NCBI RefSeq assembly: GCF_002163625.1
Contig: NZ_CP020892.1
Location: forward strand, 3,596,001 to 3,660,000
Direction: 5' to 3'
From: Pseudomonas sp. M30-35
GTDB taxonomy: Bacteria; Pseudomonadota; Gammaproteobacteria; Pseudomonadales; Pseudomonadaceae
Length of the DNA: 64,000 nucleotides
Shown here: positions 8,813 through 17,630 of the stretch, piece by piece
How the letters are laid out: every line of letters begins with the position of its first letter
How positions within the stretch are numbered: position 1 is the first letter of the stretch
Position numbers and translations under genes: made by a program
Notes under the pieces: model-generated
Told to the model about the DNA's origin: nothing
The model's input: the letters and a program-made list of their open reading frames with translations, nothing else
The model's database searches: none

Positions 8813-9868
8813 ATGTACGGCGAGCAGAATCAGGGTCGCGAGAAACAGCGTCTCACTGACCAGTAAGGTTGCCGGACGCCAGCCCACTTCGAGTAATGAC
8901 TTCAACGAGGTCTTCATCCCCAGCGCGGCAATCGCGGTAACCAGACACCAGCTGGATACACTCACCGCAAACTCACGGATGGCCGGCGTGGTAATGCCGC
9001 TGCTATTAATGGCCACGAAAACCACAAAGAAAATAATAAACAGCGGCAATGGCAGGGCTGCACGTGGCCCATCACTTCGTTTGCGCAACAACAGCGACAA
9101 GCTAAAGACAATTGGCACCAACATGGCTACACGCAGCAACTTGACCACGGTTGCAGTGTCACCCGTTTCATCCGACATGCTGTAACCCGCGCCCACCACC
9201 TGCGCCACATCATGGATTGTTGCACCGAGAAAAACCCCAGCCTGGCGAGCATCAAGCCCAAGCCACTGGGCAATTGGCGGATAAATAATCATTGCAATGG
9301 TGCTTAGCGCGGTAACGCTGATAACCGTGAAAATGATATTGCGTTCGCTGTTTTTGTCCTGCGGCAATACGGCTGAAATCGCCAGAGCCGCTGAGGCGCC
9401 GCAGATACCGACGCTGCCACCACTCAAGATGCCGAAGTCCCGCGATTGGCCAAGAATACGCGCCAGCACCACGCCAAAGGCCATGGTCAAAAACACCCCA
9501 CCAATCACCACCGCCAGCAAGGTGCCACCCAGCGACATAATTTGTTCAAGGGTGATACGCATACCCAACAGCGCGACACCAATACGTAGGATGGTGCTTG
9601 AGGTGAAACGAATCCCGGCAACTGCCCGCCCCTCTTCAGACAGAAAGCCCAAGGCCATGCCTAACAGCAGCGCCATCAACATCACGGGCGCACCGTAATG
9701 CTCAGAAAGGAATGAGGCGCTGACCCCGACCACCGCCGAAGTAATCAGACCGGGCAATATGAGTTTGCATTTTTGAGTACGTCGGCTTAACCAGGATTCG
9801 GACCCAGCATCCTCTCCATCTGTGTCTATCGCCACCGGAGGAATCGTGTGGTGTTGTTTTGTTGTCAT
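8801..9868 (-). CDS. yeiH: YeiH family putative sulfate exporter
   Basis: 355-residue inner-membrane protein of the YeiH/UPF0324 family with about ten hydrophobic helices. Family motifs seen are LLLGMALGFL, LLGMRITLEQI, SGGSVGICGASAALAISAVL and GATIHDVAQVVGAGY. Homologues cluster with sulfonate-degradation genes and are thought to export sulfate. A polar N-terminal tail of about 30 residues precedes the first helix; the ATG has AGGTGA 5 bases upstream. It lies upstream of, and probably in one transcript with, the tauE-like gene. Its promoter region contains a motif shared with the taurine genes (9970-9978). The stop codon lies inside the tandem repeat. Confidence 0.88.
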   Translation of the reverse strand: MTTKQHHTIPPVAIDTDGEDAGSESWLSRRTQKCKLILPGLITSAVVGVSASFLSEHYGAPVMLMALLLGMALGFLSEEGRAVAGIRFTSSTILRIGVALLGMRITLEQIMSLGGTLLAVVIGGVFLTMAFGVVLARILGQSRDFGILSGGSVGICGASAALAISAVLPQDKNSERNIIFTVISVTALSTIAMIIYPPIAQWLGLDARQAGVFLGATIHDVAQVVGAGYSMSDETGDTATVVKLLRVAMLVPIVFSLSLLLRKRSDGPRAALPLPLFIIFFVVFVAINSSGITTPAIREFAVSVSSWCLVTAIAALGMKTSLKSLLEVGWRPATLLVSETLFLATLILLAVHWMG

Positions 9869-9931
9869 CTTTTCACCTACACCTGTGGTTCATAACTGAC
9901 CACCGATGCTAGTGAAAGCTGGCCCCCCCCA

Positions 9932-9980
9932 TTAGAGCCACTGCAGCCCCTTGTTAGGGGCCAATCCCTCTGGCCCAATA
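9932..9980 (+). promoter_or_regulatory. candidate TauR-type half-sites before yeiH
   Basis: CTGGCCCAA at 9970-9978 belongs to the motif family CTGGNYC(T/A)A seen before xsc, tpa/thiS and the GMC gene. A looser inverse copy (TTAGAGCCA) lies at 9932-9940. Both are about 65-110 bases before the yeiH start. Shared occurrence in promoters of one pathway is the only evidence. Confidence 0.4.
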
Positions 9981-10093
9981 GAAGCGCACAGCTGGCGCTA
10001 GTTGAAGGTTTTTCAGCGCTGTAGCCTAAGGTTGGTGTGCGTGGCATCAGCACAATCGAGCTTGCTAGAAAGAACCCAAATACCGAGAGCAAA

Positions 10094-10744
10094 ATGCTGA
10101 TGGATAATCGCGAGCTGATCCATATCAGTGACTACTTGAGCACTCACTGGCAACACCCCAACCCTCTATTCGCGGGCGGGAATGATCAACGCAGCAGTGA
10201 AAACTCGTTGCTGCTGCTGTTCTATGGCAGCTTGCATAAGGCGGCGGGATATAACTGGCAAAACGCTGGGCGCACGCTGATCGACAAAACCTACTTACGC
10301 ATTCTTGGGCTCTGCACCCGCATGGATATGCAGGGTTTAAGCACGGATGAGTTAGCTGCACGGCTGGATGATTTTATTCGCCGCGAGCTCATGCCACGCT
10401 GGCAAATTATTCGCCAGAGTCACGGCAGTGAGGGGCTTGAGTTGGCCCAAGAGCTGCTCGACAGTGCCAGCCATGCCCTGTTCGAAGCGCCGAGCATGCA
10501 TGCGCAAACCAGCCAAATACTGTTCTATCTGTGCCCACAATTACCACTGCTAGTAAGCGAGCAACCCTTGGCGTGTCAGGAGCAACTTAACACCTTGCCC
10601 GTTCTGCCTCGGCCTCAGACATTTGCGGGCGATGCGCAGCAGCAGGCTTTGATTCGCCAGTTAATTGAAGGCAGTGACTGGTGGCGACGGCGAGTGTTGG
10701 GCGCCTGGCGCTCTCAGGCAGAGCGAGCAGTGAGCCCCGCCTAG
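10094..10744 (+). CDS. hypothetical protein
   Basis: About 216 residues, soluble, rich in leucine and glutamine, mostly alpha-helical in appearance; no family recognised. It contains NSLLLLFYGSLHKAAGYNWQ near residue 40 and ends with a tryptophan-rich segment (SDWWRRRVLGAWR). An earlier in-frame start exists at 10037, but the ATG at 10094 is preceded by GAGAGC and another follows at 10100. It is divergent from yeiH and converges on the small DUF6506 gene, with 10 bases between stops. It may belong to the sulfonate region by position only. Confidence 0.6.
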   Translation: MLMDNRELIHISDYLSTHWQHPNPLFAGGNDQRSSENSLLLLFYGSLHKAAGYNWQNAGRTLIDKTYLRILGLCTRMDMQGLSTDELAARLDDFIRRELMPRWQIIRQSHGSEGLELAQELLDSASHALFEAPSMHAQTSQILFYLCPQLPLLVSEQPLACQEQLNTLPVLPRPQTFAGDAQQQALIRQLIEGSDWWRRRVLGAWRSQAERAVSPA

Positions 10745-10754
10745 CGGCCAGTTA

Positions 10755-11054
10755 TCAGGAGACTGCCGGCTGCAAACGCTGGCGATCTTCGGCGCTGTAC
10801 TGCACGACACCCAGCGGGATTTTATCTTGCAGCGCCAGACGAATTTGCGCGACTTCATCAGCGCTAAACGCCCCGCACAACTCAATTAACTCCACATGCC
10901 GTGTCAACAGCTCAAGCGCCACCATCACGGCCTGATCGACATCTGCAACGCCACACAACGTCGCAGCAAAACTATCGGATTCGAGCTGGCCATTATGGGT
11001 CAGGAAATCCATACCGGGTGCTTTGAAAATAAAACCGTACCGTTGCACAGCCAT
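10755..11054 (-). CDS. DUF6506-like small protein at the end of the xsc-pta operon
   Basis: 99-residue soluble protein that I believe matches DUF6506; function unknown. It begins MAVQRYGFIFKAPGMDF, has a central VDQAVMVALELL helix and an ELCGAFSADEVAQI segment. It follows pta by 39 bases on the same strand with an AGAGG ribosome site 8 bases before the ATG, so it is probably the last gene of the smORF-xsc-pta transcript. This context hints at a role around sulfoacetaldehyde or acetyl phosphate, but no residue pattern supports a specific reaction. Confidence 0.75.
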   Translation of the reverse strand: MAVQRYGFIFKAPGMDFLTHNGQLESDSFAATLCGVADVDQAVMVALELLTRHVELIELCGAFSADEVAQIRLALQDKIPLGVVQYSAEDRQRLQPAVS

Positions 11055-11093
11055 CGGTAATACCTCTGGTTAACTGGTTAAACGATTAAATGG

Positions 11094-12044
11094 TTAAACC
11101 GCGACGGCCCGTTTCAGGGTTTGCGTAGAATAATCTGTAAAAATGGACGACAACGCACATGAGGCCAACCGCGCTGTCAGAGGGTCAGCTCTTGAGGTGA
11201 GAATAATCGGTACACGTGCCCCCAGAACCAGGCCCGCCGCCGTTGCACTCATAAAATAAACCATTTGCTTGAACAGGAAGTTGCCTGACTCAAGGTTCGG
11301 CACCAGCAGAATATCTGCATTACCGCAGACCTGACCACCGATGCCCTTGATGCGTGCCGCCTCTGTCGAAATGGCGTTGTCAAAACCCAACGGCCCTTCA
11401 ATTCGCGCCCCAGTGATTGCGCCAATTGCCGCTAGCTTGGTCAACTCTGCAGCATCCTGACTCGACGGCATACTGCTGCTCACCTCTTCAGTGCCAGAAA
11501 GGATGGCCATGCGCGGCGACTCATACCCCAACGCGTGCATCAACTGAATGGCATTACGCGCAATATGCACTTTGTCGATGATCGAAGGCTGCACATTGAT
11601 CACTGCATCGGTAATTGACAGGGCTTTATCACTGCCCGGCAAGGTCATGTGGAATACATGGCTGAGCCGGCTTGCCGTGCGCAGTCCGGCATCACGCTTG
11701 AGCACGGCACGGAGCAAGGTATCGGTATGCAAATGGCCCTTCATCAAAGCCCCCGCGTCACCCTTACCTGCCAGCGCACAACTGATCGCGGCGCTTTCGG
11801 CCTCATCACCTGCATGTAGTAAGCGCAGGTCATGCAGATCCCAACCCAGCTCTTCTGCCAGCGTCTGTATCTGGCGGATATCACCGACCAGGATCGGCTC
11901 GATCAACCCTTCATCACAGGCCTGTCTGGCACTGCTCAATGTCAACATGTTGACCGGATTGACCACCGCAGTGACAACCCGCGGCAAGGCCTTGGCCCGA
12001 TTGAGCAGAAACGCTGGGCACTCATGCGCAATGGTGCTCAACAT
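11094..12044 (-). CDS. pta: phosphate acetyltransferase
   Basis: 316-residue phosphotransacetylase, the short single-domain form found beside xsc. It converts acetyl phosphate released by Xsc plus CoA into acetyl-CoA and phosphate in the cytoplasm. Family marks seen include an N-terminal PVNMLTLSSARQA segment, GALMKGHLHTDTLLRAVLKR, AILSGTEEVSSSMPSS, and a C-terminal GNADILLVPNLESGNFLFKQ followed by LGARVPIILTSRADP. A GGAG ribosome site lies about 8 bases before the ATG. It is downstream of xsc with a 144-base gap containing a strong hairpin. Confidence 0.92.
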   Translation of the reverse strand: MLSTIAHECPAFLLNRAKALPRVVTAVVNPVNMLTLSSARQACDEGLIEPILVGDIRQIQTLAEELGWDLHDLRLLHAGDEAESAAISCALAGKGDAGALMKGHLHTDTLLRAVLKRDAGLRTASRLSHVFHMTLPGSDKALSITDAVINVQPSIIDKVHIARNAIQLMHALGYESPRMAILSGTEEVSSSMPSSQDAAELTKLAAIGAITGARIEGPLGFDNAISTEAARIKGIGGQVCGNADILLVPNLESGNFLFKQMVYFMSATAAGLVLGARVPIILTSRADPLTARLASCALSSIFTDYSTQTLKRAVAV

Positions 12045-12103
12045 AAATTTATCTCCGACTGGTTTACTGGCGATGGCCGTTTGGCAATAGCCGTTTGGTC
12101 ATA

Positions 12104-12133
12104 CTGCAGCGGCGCCCAAAGGCGCCGCTGCAG
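12104..12133. other. intercistronic hairpin between xsc and pta
   Basis: A perfect 13-base GC-rich stem (CTGCAGCGGCGCC / GGCGCCGCTGCAG) with a CAAA loop. In the direction of transcription it is followed by TATGACCAAACGG, with no T-run, so it is more likely an mRNA-processing or stabilising hairpin than a full terminator. It may set the ratio of xsc to pta expression. Confidence 0.65.
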
Positions 12134-12188
12134 AGACTTCACAAGCAGTGGTCAACGCTTAACGCGCAGACCATTTTGCTGACGCGGC

Positions 12189-13949
12189 TTATACGTAGTC
12201 CTTGTACTTATCAAGGAAACGCACAGGCTTGGACAGCGCATCCCGGCGGAACGGATCGCCCAGCTCACGGGTACACATGATTTCAATAACCGTGGTCTTA
12301 CCTGCTTTTTGCGCTTCACACGCAGCGATCAAGGCCGGACCGACATCTTCAAGACGATCAACCGTGACGCCCTCGGCGCCCATCGAACGCGCAATACCCG
12401 CAAAGCTCTGGTTCTCAAGGTCACCGGCGACAAAGCGACGGTTGTAGAAGTCGACCTGATTCTTCTTCTCTGCGCCCCACTGACGGTTGTGGAAAACGAT
12501 TGAAGTGACTGGAATGTTCTCGCGAACGCAGGTCATAACCTCCATCATCGACATGCCCCAGGCGCCATCACCGGCATAGGAAATCGCGGTGCGATGCGGC
12601 GCTGCAACTTTGGCACCGATAATGGTTGGCAAGGCATAGCCGCAGTTACCAAAGCTCATGGCGGCGAAGAACGAACGCGGCTGTTCAAAGCGCAGGTAGC
12701 TGTTGGAAACCGAGTTGATATTGCCGATATCCGTCGAAACCATGGCATCAGCCGGCATGGCTTTTTCCAGTTCACGCAGCACCTGACGCGGATGCAGGTA
12801 GTTGCCGTCCTCACCTTTCTGCTCGTTGATCATGTCCAGCGAGTATTCATCCTTCTCATGAATCCAGCCACTCAGCTCGGCTTCCCAGTTGGCTTTCTCC
12901 ATGGCGATTTCTTCAGCGCGAGCGCCCTTGTTTTCGAGGCACAGCACATCAAGATCCTGCAAGCGAGCGAGCAAGTTCACGGCCGCTGCTTTGGCATCGC
13001 CACAGATACCTACCGAGATTTTTTTAACCAGACCAAGCATCTTTGGATCGCAATCAATCTGAATCACCTTGGCCTGCTTTGGCCAGTAATCCATACCGTG
13101 CTGCGGCAATGTCCCGAACGGGCCAAGGCGTGTGCCCAATGCCAGTACTACGTCAGCGCGCGACAGCAGCTTCATGCCCGCTTTCGAGCCTTGATAGCCC
13201 AGCGGCCCACACCACAGTTGGTGGCTGGCCGGGAATGAATCGTTGTGCAAATAGCTGTTAACAACCGGGGCCCCGAGGTATTCAGCCAGCGCCTTACAGG
13301 CGTCGACTGCATCGCCCATCACTACACCGCCACCTGAAATGATCACTGGATTCTTGGCTGAAGCCAGCAATGCGGCTGCCTCGCTGAGACTATTCTCACC
13401 ACCAGCACTGCGTTCGATACGCATCGGCGCTGGAATATCAACGTTGATATCGCCGTAGAAAAAATCGCGTGGAATGTTCAGTTGAGTCGGGCCGTTTTCC
13501 TGCATGGCGCGATCAAAACAGCGCGCGGTCAGTTCAGCCATTCGTGCCGGGTTTGCCACATGCCCTTGATACTTGGTGATGGTTTCAAAGAACGGCAACT
13601 GCTGCGCTTCCTGAAACCCACCCAGGCCCTGGCTCATTGAGCCAGTTTCAGGGGTGATCACAACCACTGGGCTGTGCGCCCAGTAGGCAGCGGCGATAGC
13701 GGTTACAAAGTTGGTGATGCCTGGGCCATTCTGCGCGATACATACACCATGACGGCCACTCACTCTCGAGTAACCATCAGCCATGTGACCGGCGCCTTGC
13801 TCATGCACAACCGGGATAAAACGGATGCCAGCTGGGGCAAAAATGTCCATCGCATCCATGAAGGCCGAGCCCATGATCCCGAAAATATCGGTTACGCCAT
13901 TGGCGACCATCGTTTCAACAAGAGCTTCGCTGGGTGTCATGCGTGCCAT
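12189..13949 (-). CDS. xsc: sulfoacetaldehyde acetyltransferase
   Basis: 586-residue thiamine-diphosphate enzyme that converts sulfoacetaldehyde and phosphate into acetyl phosphate and sulfite, the central desulfonation step of C2-sulfonate degradation. The TPP fold is clear: the cofactor-activating glutamate is E50 (VVHEQGAGHMADGYSR), and the GDGAWGMSMMEV...HNRQWG motif near residues 455-485 is the GDG-N TPP/Mg site. Length and the FGIMGSAFMDAMDIF start match known Xsc proteins. AGAGGA ribosome site 8 bases upstream. It lies between the small ORF (56 bases upstream) and pta. Confidence 0.96.
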   Translation of the reverse strand: MARMTPSEALVETMVANGVTDIFGIMGSAFMDAMDIFAPAGIRFIPVVHEQGAGHMADGYSRVSGRHGVCIAQNGPGITNFVTAIAAAYWAHSPVVVITPETGSMSQGLGGFQEAQQLPFFETITKYQGHVANPARMAELTARCFDRAMQENGPTQLNIPRDFFYGDINVDIPAPMRIERSAGGENSLSEAAALLASAKNPVIISGGGVVMGDAVDACKALAEYLGAPVVNSYLHNDSFPASHQLWCGPLGYQGSKAGMKLLSRADVVLALGTRLGPFGTLPQHGMDYWPKQAKVIQIDCDPKMLGLVKKISVGICGDAKAAAVNLLARLQDLDVLCLENKGARAEEIAMEKANWEAELSGWIHEKDEYSLDMINEQKGEDGNYLHPRQVLRELEKAMPADAMVSTDIGNINSVSNSYLRFEQPRSFFAAMSFGNCGYALPTIIGAKVAAPHRTAISYAGDGAWGMSMMEVMTCVRENIPVTSIVFHNRQWGAEKKNQVDFYNRRFVAGDLENQSFAGIARSMGAEGVTVDRLEDVGPALIAACEAQKAGKTTVIEIMCTRELGDPFRRDALSKPVRFLDKYKDYV

Positions 13950-14005
13950 ATCGACTTTCCTCTCAGTACTTGGTGTACGACGGCCGAGCCGCCGGTTAAC
14001 GGGGC

Positions 14006-14176
14006 TTAGCCGCAGAGCGGCATCGGCGCACAGGAATAGCCGAGAAACTCGGCACCTTCAGAGCAGCTGATCTGCCCTGCTTTAATGTTCAGGCGCTGCA
14101 TCACAAGAGTCGCAACTGGCACCATGAAAGGATGCTGTTGTGAATGATTGATCACATGCGAGATGCGATTATTCAT
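14006..14176 (-). CDS. 56-residue small protein leading the xsc operon
   Basis: A short open frame of 56 residues starting MNNRISHVINHSQQHPFMVP and ending YSCAPMPLCG, with a GGAGA ribosome site about 7 bases before the ATG. It ends 56 bases before xsc on the same strand. I do not recognise it. The two cysteines near the C-terminus (SCAPMPLC), the cysteine in QISCSEG and the histidines near the N-terminus could bind a metal or be redox active; that is speculation. It could also be a leader peptide affecting xsc expression. Good ribosome site and position argue that it is real. Confidence 0.6.
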   Translation of the reverse strand: MNNRISHVINHSQQHPFMVPVATLVMQRLNIKAGQISCSEGAEFLGYSCAPMPLCG

Positions 14177-14261
14177 GTTGATCTCTCCGCTTATTCTTGT
14201 GATGAAGCACTGCCAGCCCAGCTAAACCCTGCACTGCGTTGCAAATGCATGTTCGGCTTGG

Positions 14262-14330
14262 CTGGACCTAGAGTAGGAGCGTGAGAGATCAGCCCGATAG
14301 AACCAGTTGCGAGCCAGTTGTTGCGCCAGT
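14262..14330. promoter_or_regulatory. candidate TauR operator before smORF-xsc-pta
   Basis: CTGGACCTA at 14262-14270 and the inverse half-site ATAGAACCAG (CTGGTTCTAT on the minus strand) at 14297-14306. CCAGT(T) recurs at 14303, 14314 and 14326, about one helical turn apart. The ATAGAACCAGTT 12-mer is repeated exactly before tpa (17773). MocR-type regulators bind short direct or inverted repeats, and the adjacent gene encodes one. The site is 86-130 bases before the small ORF. Confidence 0.6.
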
Positions 14331-14501
14331 GCTAATCCAGCGTTTTCTGCGCGCGCAGAACTACACACCGCGCCTTGGAGCAGCGGTGTCGGATACATCG
14401 AAAGTAGTTAGTGGTGCTTGGCGTGCAATTGAAAAAATCAGCAAACTAAAACGCCGTGGGTAACAAGCAATAGCGACCGATACCGCTGCTCCCCGCTACG
14501 A

Positions 14502-15995
14502 CTAGTGAAGCAGTTTTTCCGCTGACCCTTCGCTGAGTTGCTCAATCAGCTCAGTCAGTAGCTTGATACCGGGCCGAATGCGCTCTGCGGCAATCGACGA
14601 ATAGCCTAGGCGGAAATAATTCAACGGCGGGTTATCCCCGTGAAAATGAATATCACCTGGCTCAATAAGAATGCCGTGTTTTGCGGCCAGTTTGTGCAGT
14701 TCGCGAGCATCCAGTCCATCTGGACCTTTGACCCAATAACAAGACCCGCCAAAGCTCGGCTCGCGCGATGAGTCAGGAAGAAATTCGCGCAAGGCATCAC
14801 CCATTTGTTGATGACGATCCTGATAGGCACGCATCAAACTCATGATCAGAGCATCGTGATAGCCGCGCTCAAGAAACAGCGCAACCGAGCGCTGATTGTT
14901 CGCCGCGGGATGACGCACCATCAAGCGGCGTAAGGCGCGTGCCTCACGAATCAATGGTTCAGGGCCGACCAGATAGCCAACGCGCAAACCTGGCGCGAGG
15001 GTTTTTGAAAGACTGCCGACGTAGAGCACCCGATCGTTTTTATCCAAGCTCTTGAGCGCGGGAATCGGGTTGGCCTTGAAATTGGTTTCGCTTTCGTAAT
15101 CATCCTCAATAATCAGAAAGTTGTGCTCATTAGCGCGCCGCAGCAACTCGTAACGTCTTTCCAGCGGCATGGTTACGGTGCTCGGACACTGATGACTGGG
15201 CGTGGTGTAAACCAGATCACATTGATTGAGCTGATCGCTGAGCACCAAGCCTTGTGCATCAACGGCCAGAGGCTGCACCCGTGAAGGATTGAGCATGGCG
15301 ATATTGCGGATATCCATATAACCCGGATCTTCGATCCCCATCAGGCTGTCGGGACGCAACAATAAACGGGCAAGCATATACAACCCATGCTGAGCGCCAA
15401 CCGTCACCAGTATCTGGTCGGGCGATGCCCACACACCACGACGCGGCAACAAACGCGTGCGAATTTGCTCCATCAACAACGGATCATCATTATCAAAGCG
15501 ATCAGAAGCCCAATCGCGAATCGCCGGAATACTCACCGCGTCGCGACAGCATTCTCGCCAGTTCGCCGTGGGAAATAACACCGGATCAAACTGGCCGTAA
15601 ATAAACGGATACTGATATTTCTGCCAGTCACGCGGCTTGCTCATATTGCGCTGTTCGGTTGGCTTGACCACCAACCGACTTGACCAGTCCGGGGTATGAT
15701 CGAACGACGAATCAACCGGCGCTTTAGCAGGCTCGACCTTGCGCGCAAGAATATCCGGATTAACGTAATAACCGCTGCGCTCACGGGCAACAAGGTAGCC
15801 ATCATCGAGCAAATGCTCGTACGCCAGCACGACCGTATTACGCGCAATATTCAGTTGTTTAGCGAGTTTTCGACTGGACGGGAGCGGGCTGTCGAGGGGG
15901 ATATTGCCGTTAAGAATGACCTGGGCAATCTGTTCACGTAACTGCTGTTGCAAGCCAGTTGGCTTATCAGCGGACAAATGAAAAAGATGAAACAT
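14502..15995 (-). CDS. tauR: MocR/PdxR-type GntR regulator, probable taurine regulator TauR
   Basis: 497 residues with the MocR layout: an N-terminal GntR winged helix (residues about 10-75, PLPSSRKLAKQLNIARNTVV...YEHLLDDGY) joined to an aminotransferase class I-like domain. The PLP lysine is in GSLSKTLAPGLRVGY near residue 330, and IIEDDYESE supplies the PLP-nitrogen aspartate. MocR proteins sense PLP adducts with amines. TauR activates taurine genes in other proteobacteria, and the position between tpa and xsc supports that role. It follows tpa on the same strand, after a terminator; a TGCTGGA-N15-TCCAGCA palindrome at 16025-16053 may be its own operator. Confidence 0.88.
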   Translation of the reverse strand: MFHLFHLSADKPTGLQQQLREQIAQVILNGNIPLDSPLPSSRKLAKQLNIARNTVVLAYEHLLDDGYLVARERSGYYVNPDILARKVEPAKAPVDSSFDHTPDWSSRLVVKPTEQRNMSKPRDWQKYQYPFIYGQFDPVLFPTANWRECCRDAVSIPAIRDWASDRFDNDDPLLMEQIRTRLLPRRGVWASPDQILVTVGAQHGLYMLARLLLRPDSLMGIEDPGYMDIRNIAMLNPSRVQPLAVDAQGLVLSDQLNQCDLVYTTPSHQCPSTVTMPLERRYELLRRANEHNFLIIEDDYESETNFKANPIPALKSLDKNDRVLYVGSLSKTLAPGLRVGYLVGPEPLIREARALRRLMVRHPAANNQRSVALFLERGYHDALIMSLMRAYQDRHQQMGDALREFLPDSSREPSFGGSCYWVKGPDGLDARELHKLAAKHGILIEPGDIHFHGDNPPLNYFRLGYSSIAAERIRPGIKLLTELIEQLSEGSAEKLLH

Positions 15996-16024
15996 ATCGC
16001 GGCCTCAGTTGTAGTAACTGCACA

Positions 16025-16053
16025 TGCTGGAACCCATTTTCCTTGATCCAGCA
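16025..16053. promoter_or_regulatory. palindrome in the tauR promoter
   Basis: TGCTGGA and its exact inverse TCCAGCA separated by 15 bases, 30-58 bases upstream of the tauR start. The left arm continues as CTGGAACC, similar to the CTGG half-sites before xsc and tpa. Autoregulation is a reasonable guess. Confidence 0.4.
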
Positions 16054-16192
16054 ACTCCACTTTTCCCAGCACCAAAGTGCGATGACTGCGGGGCAGACTA
16101 GCACCAACAGTCATCCAAGACTATCCAGCCAGAACCCCCATGAAAACCAATGCGCCAAGTAGAGCTTAAAATAGTCTTTGGGCAAAACGCCA

Positions 16193-16230
16193 AAGCCGAT
16201 CTGACCTGCAACAGCAGATCAGATCGGCTT
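16193..16230 (-). terminator. terminator after tpa
   Basis: Twelve-base perfect stem (AAGCCGATCTGA / TCAGATCGGCTT) with a 14-base loop, 21 bases after the tpa stop. Downstream on the minus strand comes TTGGCGTTTTGCC, which has a short T-run. It separates tpa from tauR transcription at least in part. Confidence 0.65.
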
Positions 16231-16250
16231 GATACCCGCCAGTTTTACGC

Positions 16251-17630
16251 TTAGGCAACTCGCCCAAACGCGTTATCCAGTGCACTTATAATCTGATCCA
16301 GATCGGCCTGGGTTGCGATCAATGCCGGACTGAAACACAGGGTGTTGTTGAACTGTTCAAAACTGCGGTTGGTGCGACCAATAATCACCCCTTGACGCAT
16401 GCAGTCCGCAGCAATGGCAATGGCAACGCTTTCAGCAACCGGCTCTTTGGTCTCACGGTCCTTGACCAGCTCCAAGCCGCAGAACAAACCCTTGCCGCGC
16501 ACATCACCGATCAACGGGTACTTGTCTTGCAGCTCACGCAGCCGGCCCATGAAGTACTCGCCCATTTGCGTGACGTTTTCGAGCAGACCTTCATCCTCGA
16601 TAATCTGCATATTGGCCAGAGCCGCTGCGGGCCCCGCGGTGCAGCCACCAAAGGTGCTGATATCGCGGAAATAACCCATGCGATCCTGAGCATCGTCCTT
16701 GAACGCATCAAAGACTGCTTCAGTGGTCACGGTGCAAGAGATCGCGGCGTAACCACTGGCAACGCCCTTGGCCATGGTCACAATATCTGGCTGGATGCCG
16801 TAATGCTGGTAACCAAACCATTTGCCTGTGCGGCCTAAACCACAAACAACTTCATCGATGTGCAAAAGAATGTCGTACTTTTTGCAGATCGCCTGAATGG
16901 TTTCCCAGTAACCAACGGGTGGCGTAATCACTCCACCGCCCGCCGTGATCGGTTCAAGGACTACCGCGCCGACGGTATCCGGCCCCTCCGCCAGTATTAC
17001 TTTCTCCATCTCCAGCGCGGCACGCACGCCGTAGTCCGCCACATCACCAAATTGCGAACGGTATTCGCAGCAGTGAGCAAACTCCACAAACCCCGGAGTG
17101 AACGGACCGTATTGGTTTTTACGCTCAAACTGGCCAGTAGAGCTCAGGGCGGTAATGGTGGTGCCGTGATAATCACGCTCGCGGAAGAGAATCTTGTGCT
17201 TCTTGCCACCGTATTTCTTGTGGGCAATCTGACGAACGATTTTATAGGCCTTTTCGTTAGCCTCAGAACCGGAATTCGAATAATAGACACGGCTTAGGCC
17301 GGGCATTTTCTCGATCAGTTTTTTGGCGAACAGAGCGCCGGGAACACTACCGGCAGTACCTGCAAAGTAGTTGAGTTTAACCAACTGATCACGCACCGCA
17401 TCGGCAATGCTTTCACGGCCATACCCGACGTTAACTGTCCATACACCACCGGACACTGCATCCAGGTATTCGTTGCCCTTAATGTCCCAAACGCGCATGC
17501 CTTTGCCTTCGACAATCACCATCGGATCATTCTGTTCCAGTGGCTTGTGCTGGGTGAGGTGATGCCAGACGTGACTGCGGTCACTGGCAAGCACTTCAGC
17601 TGCATCAAAATCGTTCGTCATGTTATTCAT
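16251..17630 (-). CDS. tpa: taurine-pyruvate aminotransferase
   Basis: 459-residue class III PLP aminotransferase. It transfers the amino group of taurine to pyruvate, giving sulfoacetaldehyde and alanine, the entry step of taurine degradation. Seen: substrate-site DAVSGGVWTVNVGYGR, YYSNSGSEANEKAYK, the HIDEVVCGLGRTGKWF aspartate strand, and the PLP lysine in TMAKGVASGY near residue 287. A near-perfect AGGAGG ribosome site lies just before the ATG. It shares its 303-base promoter region with the divergent thiS-thiG genes, and that region holds several TauR-type half-sites. Alanine recycling would need an alanine dehydrogenase, not seen here. Confidence 0.93.
   Translation of the reverse strand: MNNMTNDFDAAEVLASDRSHVWHHLTQHKPLEQNDPMVIVEGKGMRVWDIKGNEYLDAVSGGVWTVNVGYGRESIADAVRDQLVKLNYFAGTAGSVPGALFAKKLIEKMPGLSRVYYSNSGSEANEKAYKIVRQIAHKKYGGKKHKILFRERDYHGTTITALSSTGQFERKNQYGPFTPGFVEFAHCCEYRSQFGDVADYGVRAALEMEKVILAEGPDTVGAVVLEPITAGGGVITPPVGYWETIQAICKKYDILLHIDEVVCGLGRTGKWFGYQHYGIQPDIVTMAKGVASGYAAISCTVTTEAVFDAFKDDAQDRMGYFRDISTFGGCTAGPAAALANMQIIEDEGLLENVTQMGEYFMGRLRELQDKYPLIGDVRGKGLFCGLELVKDRETKEPVAESVAIAIAADCMRQGVIIGRTNRSFEQFNNTLCFSPALIATQADLDQIISALDNAFGRVA

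Noticed and set aside
14281..14463. 60-codon open frame between tauR and the small ORF
   Set aside because: It begins inside the candidate TauR operator and lacks a ribosome site and recognisable protein character.
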